Source of the DNA: Acinetobacter courvalinii
GTDB lineage: Bacteria > Pseudomonadota > Gammaproteobacteria > Pseudomonadales > Moraxellaceae
DNA: 64,000 nt
Reading direction: 5' to 3'
NCBI RefSeq assembly: GCF_014635545.1
Contig: NZ_BMDA01000001.1
Coordinates: 822,739 to 886,738, forward strand
Part shown: positions 9,997 through 19,358 of the stretch, piece by piece
Position numbering within the stretch: the stretch's first letter is position 1
Layout: every line of letters starts with the position of its first letter
Position numbers and translations under genes: made by a program
The notes under the pieces: generated by a model
Told to the model about the DNA's origin: nothing
Database searches by the model: none
What the model saw: the letters and a program-made list of their open reading frames with translations, nothing else

Positions 9997-11412
9997 ATGT
10001 CAATAAACCCAATGGAACTGTTAAAGCAGAAAGTGACTTCGTTGATCGTAAATGATCAAGACGGTCTGGCAAACGAAAAAAGTGCTCTTTTATCCAGGTT
10101 TTATCCCATTTTACTTTCTATCTTGGCGGCAAGGCCTGAACTTATTCAGAAATTAAAAGATTCGATTTCACCGTCATTATCAGATTTATTAGGCCATAAT
10201 GAACAAGTCAAGAACGCGCTTCTGACCAATTTAAGTAACGGGCAGCTTTCCAGTGCTGAAACAGAACAGACGTTGAATCAGGCGATTCCAAAAAGTCTGG
10301 CCGCTTTAACCAATGAAGCGGGAAATGATACACAAAGTATTGTAAATTATTTAAAACAGCATATGGATTCGATTCGCGCTCTGTTACCCGCATGGGCGGT
10401 CGGTCTGTTAGCACCTTTGGGTCTGGTCTCCAGCGCCTCTGCATCAACATCAAATTTTGCCCAAGGCTCTGCAGCACCAGCGACCAAATCACGTGCCTGG
10501 TTGCCGATTGTAGCCATTATCATTCTCGGTTTACTGGTGGCCTGGTTGTGGAAGTCATGCCAGCATAAACAAACCACTGCTCCGGTAAATGATGAGGCGA
10601 ATTCAGCTTCACAAGTGGCGACAGATGCGGCGCCAGCAAGCTTATCCTTAACCACAGATGCTTCAGGTAACTTGGCGCAATGTCAGGTGGGCGTGGGGGA
10701 TCAAGGGTTTTTGGCAACCATACAGGCCAAAGTGAAAGAAGTATTTTCTGCAAATCAGCAATGTAGCGTTGATACAACAACCAAGCATGCTGGAACATTT
10801 ATGGATCAGGCGGGCCTTGCCGGTGTTTTAGGTCTGCTTAAAGGGGTACCGAATGTTTCTCTGGACTGGATTGGTGACAAGATCACCCTGAAAGGTGGAG
10901 ATGCGAATCAACTGAACGATCTACTTGGGAAAATTAAAGGGCTCGTACCTAATACCGAAGTGGTGGTTGAAGCACCTATGACTGCGGCAGACTCTGTGAG
11001 CCATAGTTTAAATGCCGCACAGGATGCTTTGGCAAATATTGATGCCAGTCAGGTTGATATAAATGATGTGATCAAGGCTTTAAATTTACAGATTATCAAT
11101 TTTGCAACTGCATCAAACCAGATTCCAGATGAAAATAAAGCCATTCTAGATAAAGCTGCAGCTTTAATGAAAAATACCAAAGATGCAAAATTAACGGTAG
11201 CGGGCTATACAGACTCAACCGGTAATGCCAATAGCAATAAAACCCTATCGCAAAAACGTGCTCAAGCCGTGGTGGATTATTTGGTCAGTCAGGGTGTCGC
11301 TGCTGATCAGCTTACAGCGGTAGGTCATGGCGCAGATAATCCGGTAGCAGATAATACCACTGAAGAAGGGCGTTTTAAAAACCGTCGTATTGAGTTCTCA
11401 GTTACGCCATAA
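9997..11412 (+). CDS. OmpA-family envelope protein with cytoplasmic N-terminal domain
   Basis: 471 residues. Order: a helical N-terminal domain (about 1-140) shared with the upstream paralogue; a linker rich in Ala/Ser/Thr; one membrane helix (about 167-185, LPIVAIIILGLLVAWLW); a BON-like alpha/beta segment (about 225-330) with SLDWIGDKITLKG; and a C-terminal OmpA/MotB peptidoglycan-binding domain with VAGYTDSTG and GRFKNRRIEF. The OmpA domain must face the periplasm, so the N-terminal domain should be cytoplasmic. This suggests an inner-membrane anchor that contacts the cell wall. ATG with GGAG upstream and a terminator after it. Confidence 0.85.
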   Translation: MSINPMELLKQKVTSLIVNDQDGLANEKSALLSRFYPILLSILAARPELIQKLKDSISPSLSDLLGHNEQVKNALLTNLSNGQLSSAETEQTLNQAIPKSLAALTNEAGNDTQSIVNYLKQHMDSIRALLPAWAVGLLAPLGLVSSASASTSNFAQGSAAPATKSRAWLPIVAIIILGLLVAWLWKSCQHKQTTAPVNDEANSASQVATDAAPASLSLTTDASGNLAQCQVGVGDQGFLATIQAKVKEVFSANQQCSVDTTTKHAGTFMDQAGLAGVLGLLKGVPNVSLDWIGDKITLKGGDANQLNDLLGKIKGLVPNTEVVVEAPMTAADSVSHSLNAAQDALANIDASQVDINDVIKALNLQIINFATASNQIPDENKAILDKAAALMKNTKDAKLTVAGYTDSTGNANSNKTLSQKRAQAVVDYLVSQGVAADQLTAVGHGADNPVADNTTEEGRFKNRRIEFSVTP

Positions 11413-11434
11413 AATCAGCGTTAAAACATAATAT

Positions 11435-11470
11435 AAAGGAGCTATTCAGTTGATAGCTCCTTTAATTTTA
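11435..11470 (+). terminator. Intrinsic terminator of the OmpA-family gene
   Basis: AAAGGAGCTAT / ATAGCTCCTTT arms with a seven-nt loop, then AATTTTA. The stem is strong; the T run is interrupted. Confidence 0.82.
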
Positions 11471-11529
11471 TCTAATAAATGGATTAAAAATCCGATCACT
11501 AAATTTATTTAAATCAAATATAAGAAAAG

Positions 11530-11546
11530 ACTCGAATAAGTCGAGT
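11530..11546. promoter_or_regulatory. Palindrome next to a likely -10 box (possible operator)
   Basis: ACTCGA-ATAAG-TCGAGT has perfect six-bp arms. Ten nt later comes TAGAAT (11556-11561), a plausible -10 for the lipoprotein gene starting at 11597. A repressor site overlapping the promoter is one reading; a leader hairpin is less likely because it lies before the -10. Confidence 0.4.
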
Positions 11547-11596
11547 TAAATTGAGTAGAATACGCCCGAAAAAAACAAGATAACAGGGTAATTAAT

Positions 11597-12646
11597 ATGA
11601 ATAAGTTTTTTATATTCACCTCTTTAACCGCAGCAGTTTTATTGACAGGATGCGATAAATTCAAACCTAAAGATAAAGTTGAAAATGTTGAAGCCGCAGT
11701 GTCCGAATGGAGCTGTACCAATCAGGATAACCTGAATAATATTCAGGCTGCATTAAAAAAGGCATATTTAAAGCAGATTGATCGTAGCTTGCGTGAAAGT
11801 GAATATCAGGCAGATTATGATGTGCTGGACAAGATTAACAAAGGTCTGAAATTTGAAATCAAAAATGTGCGTACTTTAGATAATACGGACACTGAGCAAG
11901 CTTCAAAAACATTATTAGATTGTGATAGTCAGCTGGTGATTTCATTCCCTAAAGGCTTACAGAAACGTGCTGAAAATGCTTATCTCGAAGAGCAGAAATA
12001 TCAAAGAGATGGTGAGGATGAAGGGCAGTCAACCTATACCTTGGGTGATTATTTCTCAGATAGCGACTATCCATTAAAGCTTGAAGATGACCAGTTGCGT
12101 GGTGACTTTACCTATAACCTGACCAAAACGGATAAAGATGGTGTGGTATTGAATATTCCGGATCAAAATGCCGTGATTGACGGGGTGGTGTTTATGGCAA
12201 CCAAAGCAGTGCATTACATGGCCTACCTTAAAGAAAACCGCCTGATTGAACAGAATAGCGAAAAGGCTCAGCAGGAGTATGATGCAAATTCATCTGCTCA
12301 GATGGATCTGGCGCAAAAAGCAATGGATATCCGTAAAAAAGAGCTGGATGCGGAAAAGAGCAAGCAGGTTGAACGTTTGAACCAGACCTGGGACAAGTTC
12401 AGTGCCGAGCAGAAGGCACAATTGCAGCAGGACCAGTCAGACTGGTTTGAGAAACGCGATGTGGATTGTAAAGTACTCTCACAGAAAAGTGTCTATGATA
12501 CGCCTGAGAAAGACCGTGAAACCTATCAGAAGCAGGCGGGTTACTGGAACGACGCGATGCATAAGCAAGATCAGGACATGCAATATACCAAATGCTTTAT
12601 TCAGCGCACGATTGAACGCGTTGTTTACTTAAATAATGTCAATTAA
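11597..12646 (+). CDS. Lipoprotein with LprI/DUF1311-like C-terminal region
   Basis: 349 residues with a lipoprotein signal (MNKFFIFTSLTAAVLLTGC, lipid Cys at 19). The residue after Cys is Asp, which by the Lol rule predicts inner-membrane retention. The C-terminal third (about 235-349) has the layout of the LprI/DUF1311 lysozyme-inhibitor-like domain: paired cysteines (VDCKVLS, YTKCFIQ), WDKFSAEQKAQL, QSDWFEKRD and regular helices. The middle is acidic and of unknown fold. Single gene between two terminators. The family call is from pattern only. Confidence 0.7.
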   Translation: MNKFFIFTSLTAAVLLTGCDKFKPKDKVENVEAAVSEWSCTNQDNLNNIQAALKKAYLKQIDRSLRESEYQADYDVLDKINKGLKFEIKNVRTLDNTDTEQASKTLLDCDSQLVISFPKGLQKRAENAYLEEQKYQRDGEDEGQSTYTLGDYFSDSDYPLKLEDDQLRGDFTYNLTKTDKDGVVLNIPDQNAVIDGVVFMATKAVHYMAYLKENRLIEQNSEKAQQEYDANSSAQMDLAQKAMDIRKKELDAEKSKQVERLNQTWDKFSAEQKAQLQQDQSDWFEKRDVDCKVLSQKSVYDTPEKDRETYQKQAGYWNDAMHKQDQDMQYTKCFIQRTIERVVYLNNVN

Positions 12647-12656
12647 GTGAACAAGC

Positions 12657-12688
12657 AAAAAAGGACGAATTGATTCGTCCTTTTTTTA
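12657..12688 (+). terminator. Intrinsic terminator of the LprI-like gene
   Basis: AAAAAAGGACGAAT / ATTCGTCCTTTTTT with a two-nt turn and T7. Very strong, and the A run makes it work in both directions. Confidence 0.92.
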
Positions 12689-12727
12689 TTGGCATGCTTA
12701 AGCAAATCACGTGTTTAGATAAAGTTT

Positions 12728-13501
12728 ATGAAAATTACATTGATCGGTGCAGGGCGTGTTGCCACACATTTAGCTAAAGTCTTACAGTTACAGCACCAGA
12801 TTGTTCAGATCTTTAGTCGAGACTTACAGCGTGCCCAGACCCTGGCCAATCTTGTTAGTGCTCAGGCAATTGATGATGTGAGGCAGCTTAATCCGCAAAC
12901 AGATTTGGTGATTATTGCGGTCAGTGATCAGGCAATTTCCAGTGTAATTGAGTCGATTGCACCTTATTTACCAGACAACCTGATTGTGCATACCTCGGGA
13001 AGTACCAGTGTGTCGGTTCTGCAAAATACTCATCATCGGGCAGGTGTGTTTTATCCCTTGCAAACCTTTAGTTTTGACAGGGAAGTAAACTGGGCAGTAA
13101 CGCCGGTGTTTGTTGAAGCTGTTGAGCCACAGGATTTAACTTTTTTAACGGAATTAGCAAACAGTTTAAGCCATCGTGTCTATCAATATAGCTCTACGCA
13201 ACGTCAAACTTTACACTTGGCAGCAGTATTTGCTTGCAATTTCAGTAATTACTGTTATGACATGGCAAAGCAGATTGTCGATGCCGAGCAGGTAGATTTT
13301 AGCTTACTCCATCCACTGATTTTAGAGACCGCAAATAAAGCCACAGCCAATCATCCCAAGGATATGCAGACTGGCCCCGCAATGCGAGGAGATCATAATA
13401 TATTAAATATGCATCAGCAGTTATTGGGAAATTCTAGTCGTTTTGACTTGCAGAATATCTATGCTTTAATGAGTGAAGCTATATTAAAACGGCATCAATA
13501 G
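12728..13501 (+). CDS. DUF2520 Rossmann-fold NAD(P)-binding protein
   Basis: 257 residues. The N-terminal dinucleotide fold begins ITLIGAGRVATHLA (residues 3-16), followed by FSRD and VIIAVSDQAI, as in ketopantoate and pyrroline-carboxylate reductases. HTSGSTSVSVL and GVFYPLQTFS match the F420/NADP oxidoreductase-like family. The C-terminal half is the all-helical DUF2520 domain with HLAAVFACNFSNY and TGPAMRGD. The substrate is not known. The start ATG has only a weak ribosome site. The vgrG module begins 87 nt later on the same strand, but composition and function suggest no link. Confidence 0.85.
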   Translation: MKITLIGAGRVATHLAKVLQLQHQIVQIFSRDLQRAQTLANLVSAQAIDDVRQLNPQTDLVIIAVSDQAISSVIESIAPYLPDNLIVHTSGSTSVSVLQNTHHRAGVFYPLQTFSFDREVNWAVTPVFVEAVEPQDLTFLTELANSLSHRVYQYSSTQRQTLHLAAVFACNFSNYCYDMAKQIVDAEQVDFSLLHPLILETANKATANHPKDMQTGPAMRGDHNILNMHQQLLGNSSRFDLQNIYALMSEAILKRHQ

Positions 13502-13588
13502 CATCTTTTAACAATAAGTATACAAAATAGACAAATCAGTCTGTTTTGTATAATATTAATAAAATTTTATTTTATATTTTATAAAAAG

Positions 13589-16354
13589 ATGTTGGCTAAT
13601 ATATTTCAAGCTTTAGAGAGTCTGGGCCTTACAGCACAAAAACGTGCCATTCATATTCAGTTTTCGAATCAAAATTTAAATACCCAAGTTTTCCTGCAAC
13701 GCATAGATGGTCAGCATGCGCTGAATGCCGGTTTTAAGGCTGAGCTGATCTGCCTGTCGACCAATGCCAGCATTCCCCTGAAACAGTTCATCGGCAGCCA
13801 GGCCGCCATTGATACCGTCACCGATCAGGGACAACTCAGCCGTGTCACGGGCATTATTACGCAAGCCTTGCAAGGCCAGTCGGACGGTAGTTTAACCCTC
13901 TATAAACTCACGCTCGAAGATCCAACGGCTCTGTGGAAACAACGCCGTAACAGCCGCGTGTTTATGAATAAAAGCGTACGTGATGTGGTGGAAGTTGTCT
14001 TTAAAGAATGGCAGCAAAAAAGCCCCTTATTTGCCTCCAGCCTAACGTTGGACCTCAGTGGACTCAGTCAGGATTACGATGTCCGCCCATTCATAATGCA
14101 GTCCAATGAAAGTGACTATGACTTTCTCACCCGTTTGCTACGTAGCGAAGGCATCAACTGGCTGGTGGATGAAGCAGAAATAACCGTTCCACAAAGTAGT
14201 GCTGCGATTCAGCCGCAAAAACTGCGTCTGATTGATGACAATAGCCAGTATCAGGCCTTAGAACGTCGCCAGATCCGTTATCACCGCAGCAGTGCTACCG
14301 AACAATACGACAGCATGACCAGTCTGGTCGGACAGCGTTCTCTACAACCGAGCAGCGTACATGTGCAACGCTGGCAGGCTGATGCACTGGAACAGGAAGA
14401 TGGTGCAGGCAGTGTCCAAAGCACGCATAAGCACAGCGAACAACATGACAATGCCAGTCTAGGACTAGAACAGGCCTGGCATTTTTCACCGGCATGGATG
14501 CAAGACCTGAATGGTGAAGATGGTGCAACCCAGTCCGGCAATGCCCAGATAGAAAAGCTCAATCAGAACCTCGGACAATATTACGATCTACAATCGAAAC
14601 AGTTTGTGGCGAAGACCACCGTCCGGGACACCCATGTCGGTTACTGGTTTGAACTGGCCGAACACCCTGAAATAGACCAGCACGATGGCAGTGATAAAGA
14701 ATTCCTGATCACAGGCAAACACTTCTATAACCAGAACAACTTGCCCAAAGATCTACACCAGCAGATTCATCAGCTATTGGCCCAAAGCAACTGGCAGCCA
14801 AGCCAACAAAGCAATACAGCAGAACGCCAAGCCAATCAGCTGATTCTGCAACGCCGCAATATCAAAACCGTACCCGAATACAATCCATTACAACACCGTC
14901 CAGCCGCTTCACCACAACGCGCCAAAGTGGTCGGACCAAGTGGCGAAGAAATCCATGTGGATGAATGGGGCCGTATCAAAGTCCGTTTCCTGTTTACCCG
15001 TAGTGAAGACCATAGCCACGATGGTGGTGCAGGAGCCAATGACAACGATACCGATTCAGCTTGGGTCGATGTACTGACCCCGTGGGCCGGAGAAGGCTAC
15101 GGTGCACGCTTCTTGCCACGTATCGATGAAATCGTGGTGATTGATTTCTTTGATGGCAATATTGACCGTCCCTTTGTAGTCGGACGTATTCACGAAGCGC
15201 ATCGCAGCCCAAGCAAATTCGATAACGCAGGCAAGCTGCCAGACACCAAGAAACTGGCCGGGATCAAATCGAAAGAATATCAGGGCGAAGGCTTTAACCA
15301 GTTACGCTTTGATGACACCACTGGACAGATTAGCGCACAACTGCAAAGCAGCCATGCTGCCAGCCAACTCAATCTCGGTAAACTCAGCCATCCTAAAGCC
15401 ACAGCGGAAAGTGAAGATCGGGGCGAAGGTTTTGAACTGCGTACCGATCAATGGGGTGCAGTCCGTGCAGGCGAGGGTTTACTCGTTTCCACGCACAAAC
15501 AGGATCAAGCCCAAGGCGAACATCTTGATGCACAGCCTGCTAAACAGCAGCTTGAAGGCAACCAAAACAATGCTAAAGCCTTAAGTGAAGTTGCCAAGAA
15601 CCAGCAGACCGATGAGATTGAATCAGTTGATCAACTGAAAGCGTTTGCTGATGAAATTGAAGCGGATATTGCCAAGTTTAACAAGGCGATGCTGCTATTG
15701 AGTTCGCCAGCAGGCATTGGTCTGAGCACCAATGAAGATATTCATTTATCTGCGGATGGGCAGATCAATCAGTTTGCAGGCGACAGTATCAACTTAAGCA
15801 CGCAGAAGAATTTGGTGGCACATATCAGTGGAAAAGCCAGTCTGTTTGCCGCACAGAATGGAATTAAACAAGTTGCTGCCAAAGGTAAGTTTGAAGTTCA
15901 GGCACAATCGGATGGAATGGATTTACTGGCCAAGCAAGGTATTCAGATTATTTCAACCGAAGACCGCATTGAGATTACCAGTCCGAAAGAAATCGTGATT
16001 ACCGCTGGTGGTTCCCAGATCAAGTTGGATGGTTCGGGTATATTGCCAACCACAGGTGGCAAGTTTGAGGTCAAGGCGGGGCAGCATTTGTTTATGGGGG
16101 GAGCGAAGGTTGAGGCCCCAGAAAGGAAATTTAATAGCTCTCCATGTTATTTGACTTTTGAGATTGTGGATTTAGAAGGTAAACCTGCGAAAAATGTAGA
16201 ATATATTGCATTTAGAGCAGACGGAAGTCAGCAAACTGGTCGCACAAATGCGGCAGGCCAAACTCAAAGATTCACAACAGAGAGTTCAGAGAAGATTTCG
16301 ATTCATATTAATGATGAAAATGCTTCTAAATATAAGCTGGTAACAAAGGGTTAG
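13589..16354 (+). CDS. vgrG: Type VI secretion spike protein VgrG with cargo-adaptor tail
   Basis: 921 residues. VgrG trimers form the puncturing tip of the T6SS and carry effectors into neighbouring cells. Order: gp27-like hub (about 1-400) with MQSNESDYDFLTRLLRSEGI; gp5-like OB-fold (about 445-560) with VDEWGRIKVRF and WAGEGYGARFLPRIDEIVV; DUF2345 beta-helix (about 690-840) with TNEDIHLSADGQI and EITSPKEIVI. A tail (about 850-921) with FEIVDLEGKPAKN looks like a small transthyretin-like sandwich. The base composition turns sharply AT-rich at about 16,110-16,140. There is no strong ribosome site. The effector gene follows after 6 nt. No T6SS core gene is in the window, so this is an orphan locus. 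Confidence 0.95.
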   Translation: MLANIFQALESLGLTAQKRAIHIQFSNQNLNTQVFLQRIDGQHALNAGFKAELICLSTNASIPLKQFIGSQAAIDTVTDQGQLSRVTGIITQALQGQSDGSLTLYKLTLEDPTALWKQRRNSRVFMNKSVRDVVEVVFKEWQQKSPLFASSLTLDLSGLSQDYDVRPFIMQSNESDYDFLTRLLRSEGINWLVDEAEITVPQSSAAIQPQKLRLIDDNSQYQALERRQIRYHRSSATEQYDSMTSLVGQRSLQPSSVHVQRWQADALEQEDGAGSVQSTHKHSEQHDNASLGLEQAWHFSPAWMQDLNGEDGATQSGNAQIEKLNQNLGQYYDLQSKQFVAKTTVRDTHVGYWFELAEHPEIDQHDGSDKEFLITGKHFYNQNNLPKDLHQQIHQLLAQSNWQPSQQSNTAERQANQLILQRRNIKTVPEYNPLQHRPAASPQRAKVVGPSGEEIHVDEWGRIKVRFLFTRSEDHSHDGGAGANDNDTDSAWVDVLTPWAGEGYGARFLPRIDEIVVIDFFDGNIDRPFVVGRIHEAHRSPSKFDNAGKLPDTKKLAGIKSKEYQGEGFNQLRFDDTTGQISAQLQSSHAASQLNLGKLSHPKATAESEDRGEGFELRTDQWGAVRAGEGLLVSTHKQDQAQGEHLDAQPAKQQLEGNQNNAKALSEVAKNQQTDEIESVDQLKAFADEIEADIAKFNKAMLLLSSPAGIGLSTNEDIHLSADGQINQFAGDSINLSTQKNLVAHISGKASLFAAQNGIKQVAAKGKFEVQAQSDGMDLLAKQGIQIISTEDRIEITSPKEIVITAGGSQIKLDGSGILPTTGGKFEVKAGQHLFMGGAKVEAPERKFNSSPCYLTFEIVDLEGKPAKNVEYIAFRADGSQQTGRTNAAGQTQRFTTESSEKISIHINDENASKYKLVTKG

Positions 16355-16360
16355 AAAATA

Positions 16361-19348
16361 ATGAATAAATATAATGTTATTGAAAAAACGATTATTTTTT
16401 ATAACCAAAGAAACAAAGTCTTGCCAAATGTGAATTACACACTCTTTTTTTTTCCTAAACAGGGGAGTCGTATTACCTATACTGGGGTAACCGATGATAA
16501 GGGGCAGACTAAGCCAGTTGAAATTAGTGAAAATGGGACGTTACATGTTTTTGTTCAGGGTCATGAAACCATTTTTAGCCCTAAAAAGCTGATTAAACCT
16601 GTTTTGGCTGAAGGGACAAATGTTATTGAAATTCAAGATAGTCGTTTAGAGAACAATATCAAGTTTATAACAAAAGAGCAGTTCGAGCTTCAGCAGGAAA
16701 AATCCAAAAAATTACGTGCTGAACTAAAAGAGCAGGCGAAGAAAAATCCTAAAGGCAATTTTTTTAATTTATCTAAAATGCCATCAACATTTAATCAGGG
16801 TGTACAAAAACTTGAACAAAGTTTCGATATGTCTTATGAGGAATATAAAAAGAAAAATACTACGATTATAAAGTCCAGAAAATATTTGAAATTTAAAATG
16901 TATGTGTTGTACCGCTTTGTTGATAGCCGAGGTAAAGGTATTCCTAATATGAGCTATCAGATTTTTGGAGAGGGGCAAAGTAAACCCTTAGTCGGTTTTA
17001 GACCAACACCAACAGATCAAAAAGGTTATACCAAACAAGCGGATACTTATCTGAAAAGCCAAATTAAATATCAAATGGGAAGCACGTCAAAGACAAGTGA
17101 ATTATATGAACCAATTACTTGTGTAGATAAGCAGGATATCAGGTTGGTTGTTTTCCCAACAGCTTCAGCGAATACCAATCCAGATATTAACAATAAAGCC
17201 AGTTTAGGTGAGAATCAGAAACCACCCATTGTGATCAATCCATCTGACAATGAGGTTTTGGTACTTCCTCCTGCACTTTATGCGGAATTTGATCGAAAAA
17301 CAAAAATTTTATCTGATGCAATAAAGGAAGTTCATCATTCTAATAGTGAATTAACAAGAGCAATTCAAAGTAGAGATCTTGAGCAAATCAAGGAACTCGA
17401 GAAAAGGTTGAATATCAATCAGGAAAAAGCCATTGAAAAAATTAATGGTGAATTTAAACAAGCTGCAGATCTTAAAGAGGTATGGATTGTTGAGACAACT
17501 GGTGAAAAGAATCAGAGTGCTTCCAAATATAATTTGGTAAGACGTTATCTGCGTGTTTCTGATTATAAGAGCTATAGCCAGAGGCGCTTAAATGAAGAAA
17601 AGGAAGTCAAGATTAAGCAGGAAAATGGTCAGGTTGTTCCGCCAAGTCTTATCAAAAAGGAATTTGATAAACTTGCAAAACAGTTATTGACCGCTAAAAA
17701 ATCAGTGGGTGGGGATAAAGCCGTTTATAACCTGATTGGTGGCTTGGGTGGCGAAATCGCTGAAGAATATGTTAGTAGTAGTAATATAACGGTGAGTCAG
17801 GAAGCTCAGTGGATGCGTATGGTGGCCGGTTCTAGTGCCGAAGGCATGATCAGTGCATCTCCAAAGGGTGTTAAAGCAAAACTGAGCGGGGATGCATCCG
17901 CCAAATGGACATTATTCGAAGGTGTAAAAGAGTGGCGTAAATTTTATCCTTGTGAATCTGGCTGGGCTCTTGAACTTGGAAATTATGATTTAGGTACGAT
18001 TCGTTTTTTAATTGGTGCAGAGTTATCGGGCTTCTCTGGGGCAAATCTTGGGATTGCAGGAAATTTATCAGTAGATATTAGCCATCAAGGTGCGACGCAA
18101 GTATTAACTGCAGCAGTGCGAGAACCTGGACAATCGATGTCAAATATGCTGAATCGTGAGCGTAAACCCGTATTTCAGCCAGCAAAAGGTGATCTAAAAG
18201 AAATTGCGGCGGCTCAGGAAAGTGGTAAGCCCCAAGCAACGGTAGGAATCAATGCTTTTGTGGGTGCACAAATACAAGGTGTGCTCAAAGGTGGCATTGA
18301 ATGGTTTAAGCCGAATATAGATAAAGGAGGAGAAGGCGAATTTGTTACCATTGCTGCTGCGACAGGTGGAGGCGGGGTTAGTGCGGGAGCTGGAGCACAA
18401 GGACAATTTCAGATTATTTATGATGACGGATGTTTTAAAATACGCGCTGCTGCTCATCTATGTTGGGGGGTAGGGGCAAAAGGGGTTGCAACTTTTACGG
18501 TAGGTACCGAGCATATTCTTAATTATATCGGATTTATTAAATTACAGTTATTACAGGCTGGGTTTAGAAGTCTAGTCTATATTGCCAGTAAAGCATTCTC
18601 TTTACTTTCACAAGCGTTGGCATATTGTATTGGTGATAATCATCCAATAACTGAAGGTTTTCAAGATGCAGCAGTCTTTTTTACTGGCTGGGTAGGGAGA
18701 TTAGATATTGATCAAGGTCGTTTAAAAACTGCGAATCATGTGAACTCAGCTAAAGGCCGGGAGGAACTTATCATTGCGCCTCCTGAAACCAAAGGAATTC
18801 TCCTATATGCAGTCACTCATTGGACGAGTAGTACGGCTCCGATTTTTGATATTCATGTGTCATTTAGCAGTTTAGAGATCAAGTTTTTTCCTGCCCGAAA
18901 GACAGCGGTAATTAATATCTTAAAAACCTGTATTACGACTGCAGAATGGCAAAATACTATTCAACATATTCATCCCTTGGGTGAAAAGTTAACCCGAGAT
19001 CAATTCGGTAAAGTTGAAGGGGATTTGATTCGGTTTTTAAATTATGGAGAAAACCCTAAATATGCTGAAGATATTATTCGTTGTATTAACCAGGGTATTG
19101 ATTATGCGGGAACCAATATTAATCAATGGTTAAAAGATTATTTAAAATACCGTAAGGGTGCTAAAGCAGTTACAGGTACGACCTGGAATTATATGTTAGT
19201 AAGAAATCAGGATGATCAGCGTTTTGAACAGTTCAAGATACAACAGGGAATATCCAGAGGTTTTGAAGAGCAAACATTGATGGCCAGCAATCTTGAAATT
19301 TTAGCGCCTTTTGAGCAGGATGAATCAGAAAAGGTGTACCATGTTTAA
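16361..19348 (+). CDS. Large VgrG-linked putative T6SS effector, activity unknown
   Basis: 995 residues, co-transcribed with vgrG. The N-terminus has two beta-rich repeats (about 5-80 and 175-245) with the pattern V-x-GKGIPN...TDQKGYTK, resembling the VgrG tail and probably docking to it. A charged coiled-coil-like part (about 300-450) follows, then a Gly/Ser-rich region with AGSSAEGMIS, KWTLFEG and AATGGGGVSAGAGAQG, and a hydrophobic stretch at about 718-758 that could insert in membranes. The last ~190 residues have no motif I recognise. There is no signal peptide, as expected for T6SS cargo. Pore formation or an envelope-acting enzyme are both possible; neither is shown. Confidence 0.8.
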   Translation: MNKYNVIEKTIIFYNQRNKVLPNVNYTLFFFPKQGSRITYTGVTDDKGQTKPVEISENGTLHVFVQGHETIFSPKKLIKPVLAEGTNVIEIQDSRLENNIKFITKEQFELQQEKSKKLRAELKEQAKKNPKGNFFNLSKMPSTFNQGVQKLEQSFDMSYEEYKKKNTTIIKSRKYLKFKMYVLYRFVDSRGKGIPNMSYQIFGEGQSKPLVGFRPTPTDQKGYTKQADTYLKSQIKYQMGSTSKTSELYEPITCVDKQDIRLVVFPTASANTNPDINNKASLGENQKPPIVINPSDNEVLVLPPALYAEFDRKTKILSDAIKEVHHSNSELTRAIQSRDLEQIKELEKRLNINQEKAIEKINGEFKQAADLKEVWIVETTGEKNQSASKYNLVRRYLRVSDYKSYSQRRLNEEKEVKIKQENGQVVPPSLIKKEFDKLAKQLLTAKKSVGGDKAVYNLIGGLGGEIAEEYVSSSNITVSQEAQWMRMVAGSSAEGMISASPKGVKAKLSGDASAKWTLFEGVKEWRKFYPCESGWALELGNYDLGTIRFLIGAELSGFSGANLGIAGNLSVDISHQGATQVLTAAVREPGQSMSNMLNRERKPVFQPAKGDLKEIAAAQESGKPQATVGINAFVGAQIQGVLKGGIEWFKPNIDKGGEGEFVTIAAATGGGGVSAGAGAQGQFQIIYDDGCFKIRAAAHLCWGVGAKGVATFTVGTEHILNYIGFIKLQLLQAGFRSLVYIASKAFSLLSQALAYCIGDNHPITEGFQDAAVFFTGWVGRLDIDQGRLKTANHVNSAKGREELIIAPPETKGILLYAVTHWTSSTAPIFDIHVSFSSLEIKFFPARKTAVINILKTCITTAEWQNTIQHIHPLGEKLTRDQFGKVEGDLIRFLNYGENPKYAEDIIRCINQGIDYAGTNINQWLKDYLKYRKGAKAVTGTTWNYMLVRNQDDQRFEQFKIQQGISRGFEEQTLMASNLEILAPFEQDESEKVYHV

Positions 19349-19358
19349 GGTACACCTT
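19331..19358. terminator. Hairpin overlapping the effector stop codon
   Basis: AAGGTGTACC / GGTACACCTT ten-bp arms with an eight-nt loop that contains the effector stop TAA (19346-19348). In the minus direction it is followed by TTTTC, so it can terminate the convergent FGE-like gene. A near copy stands at 20523-20549. Confidence 0.75.
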
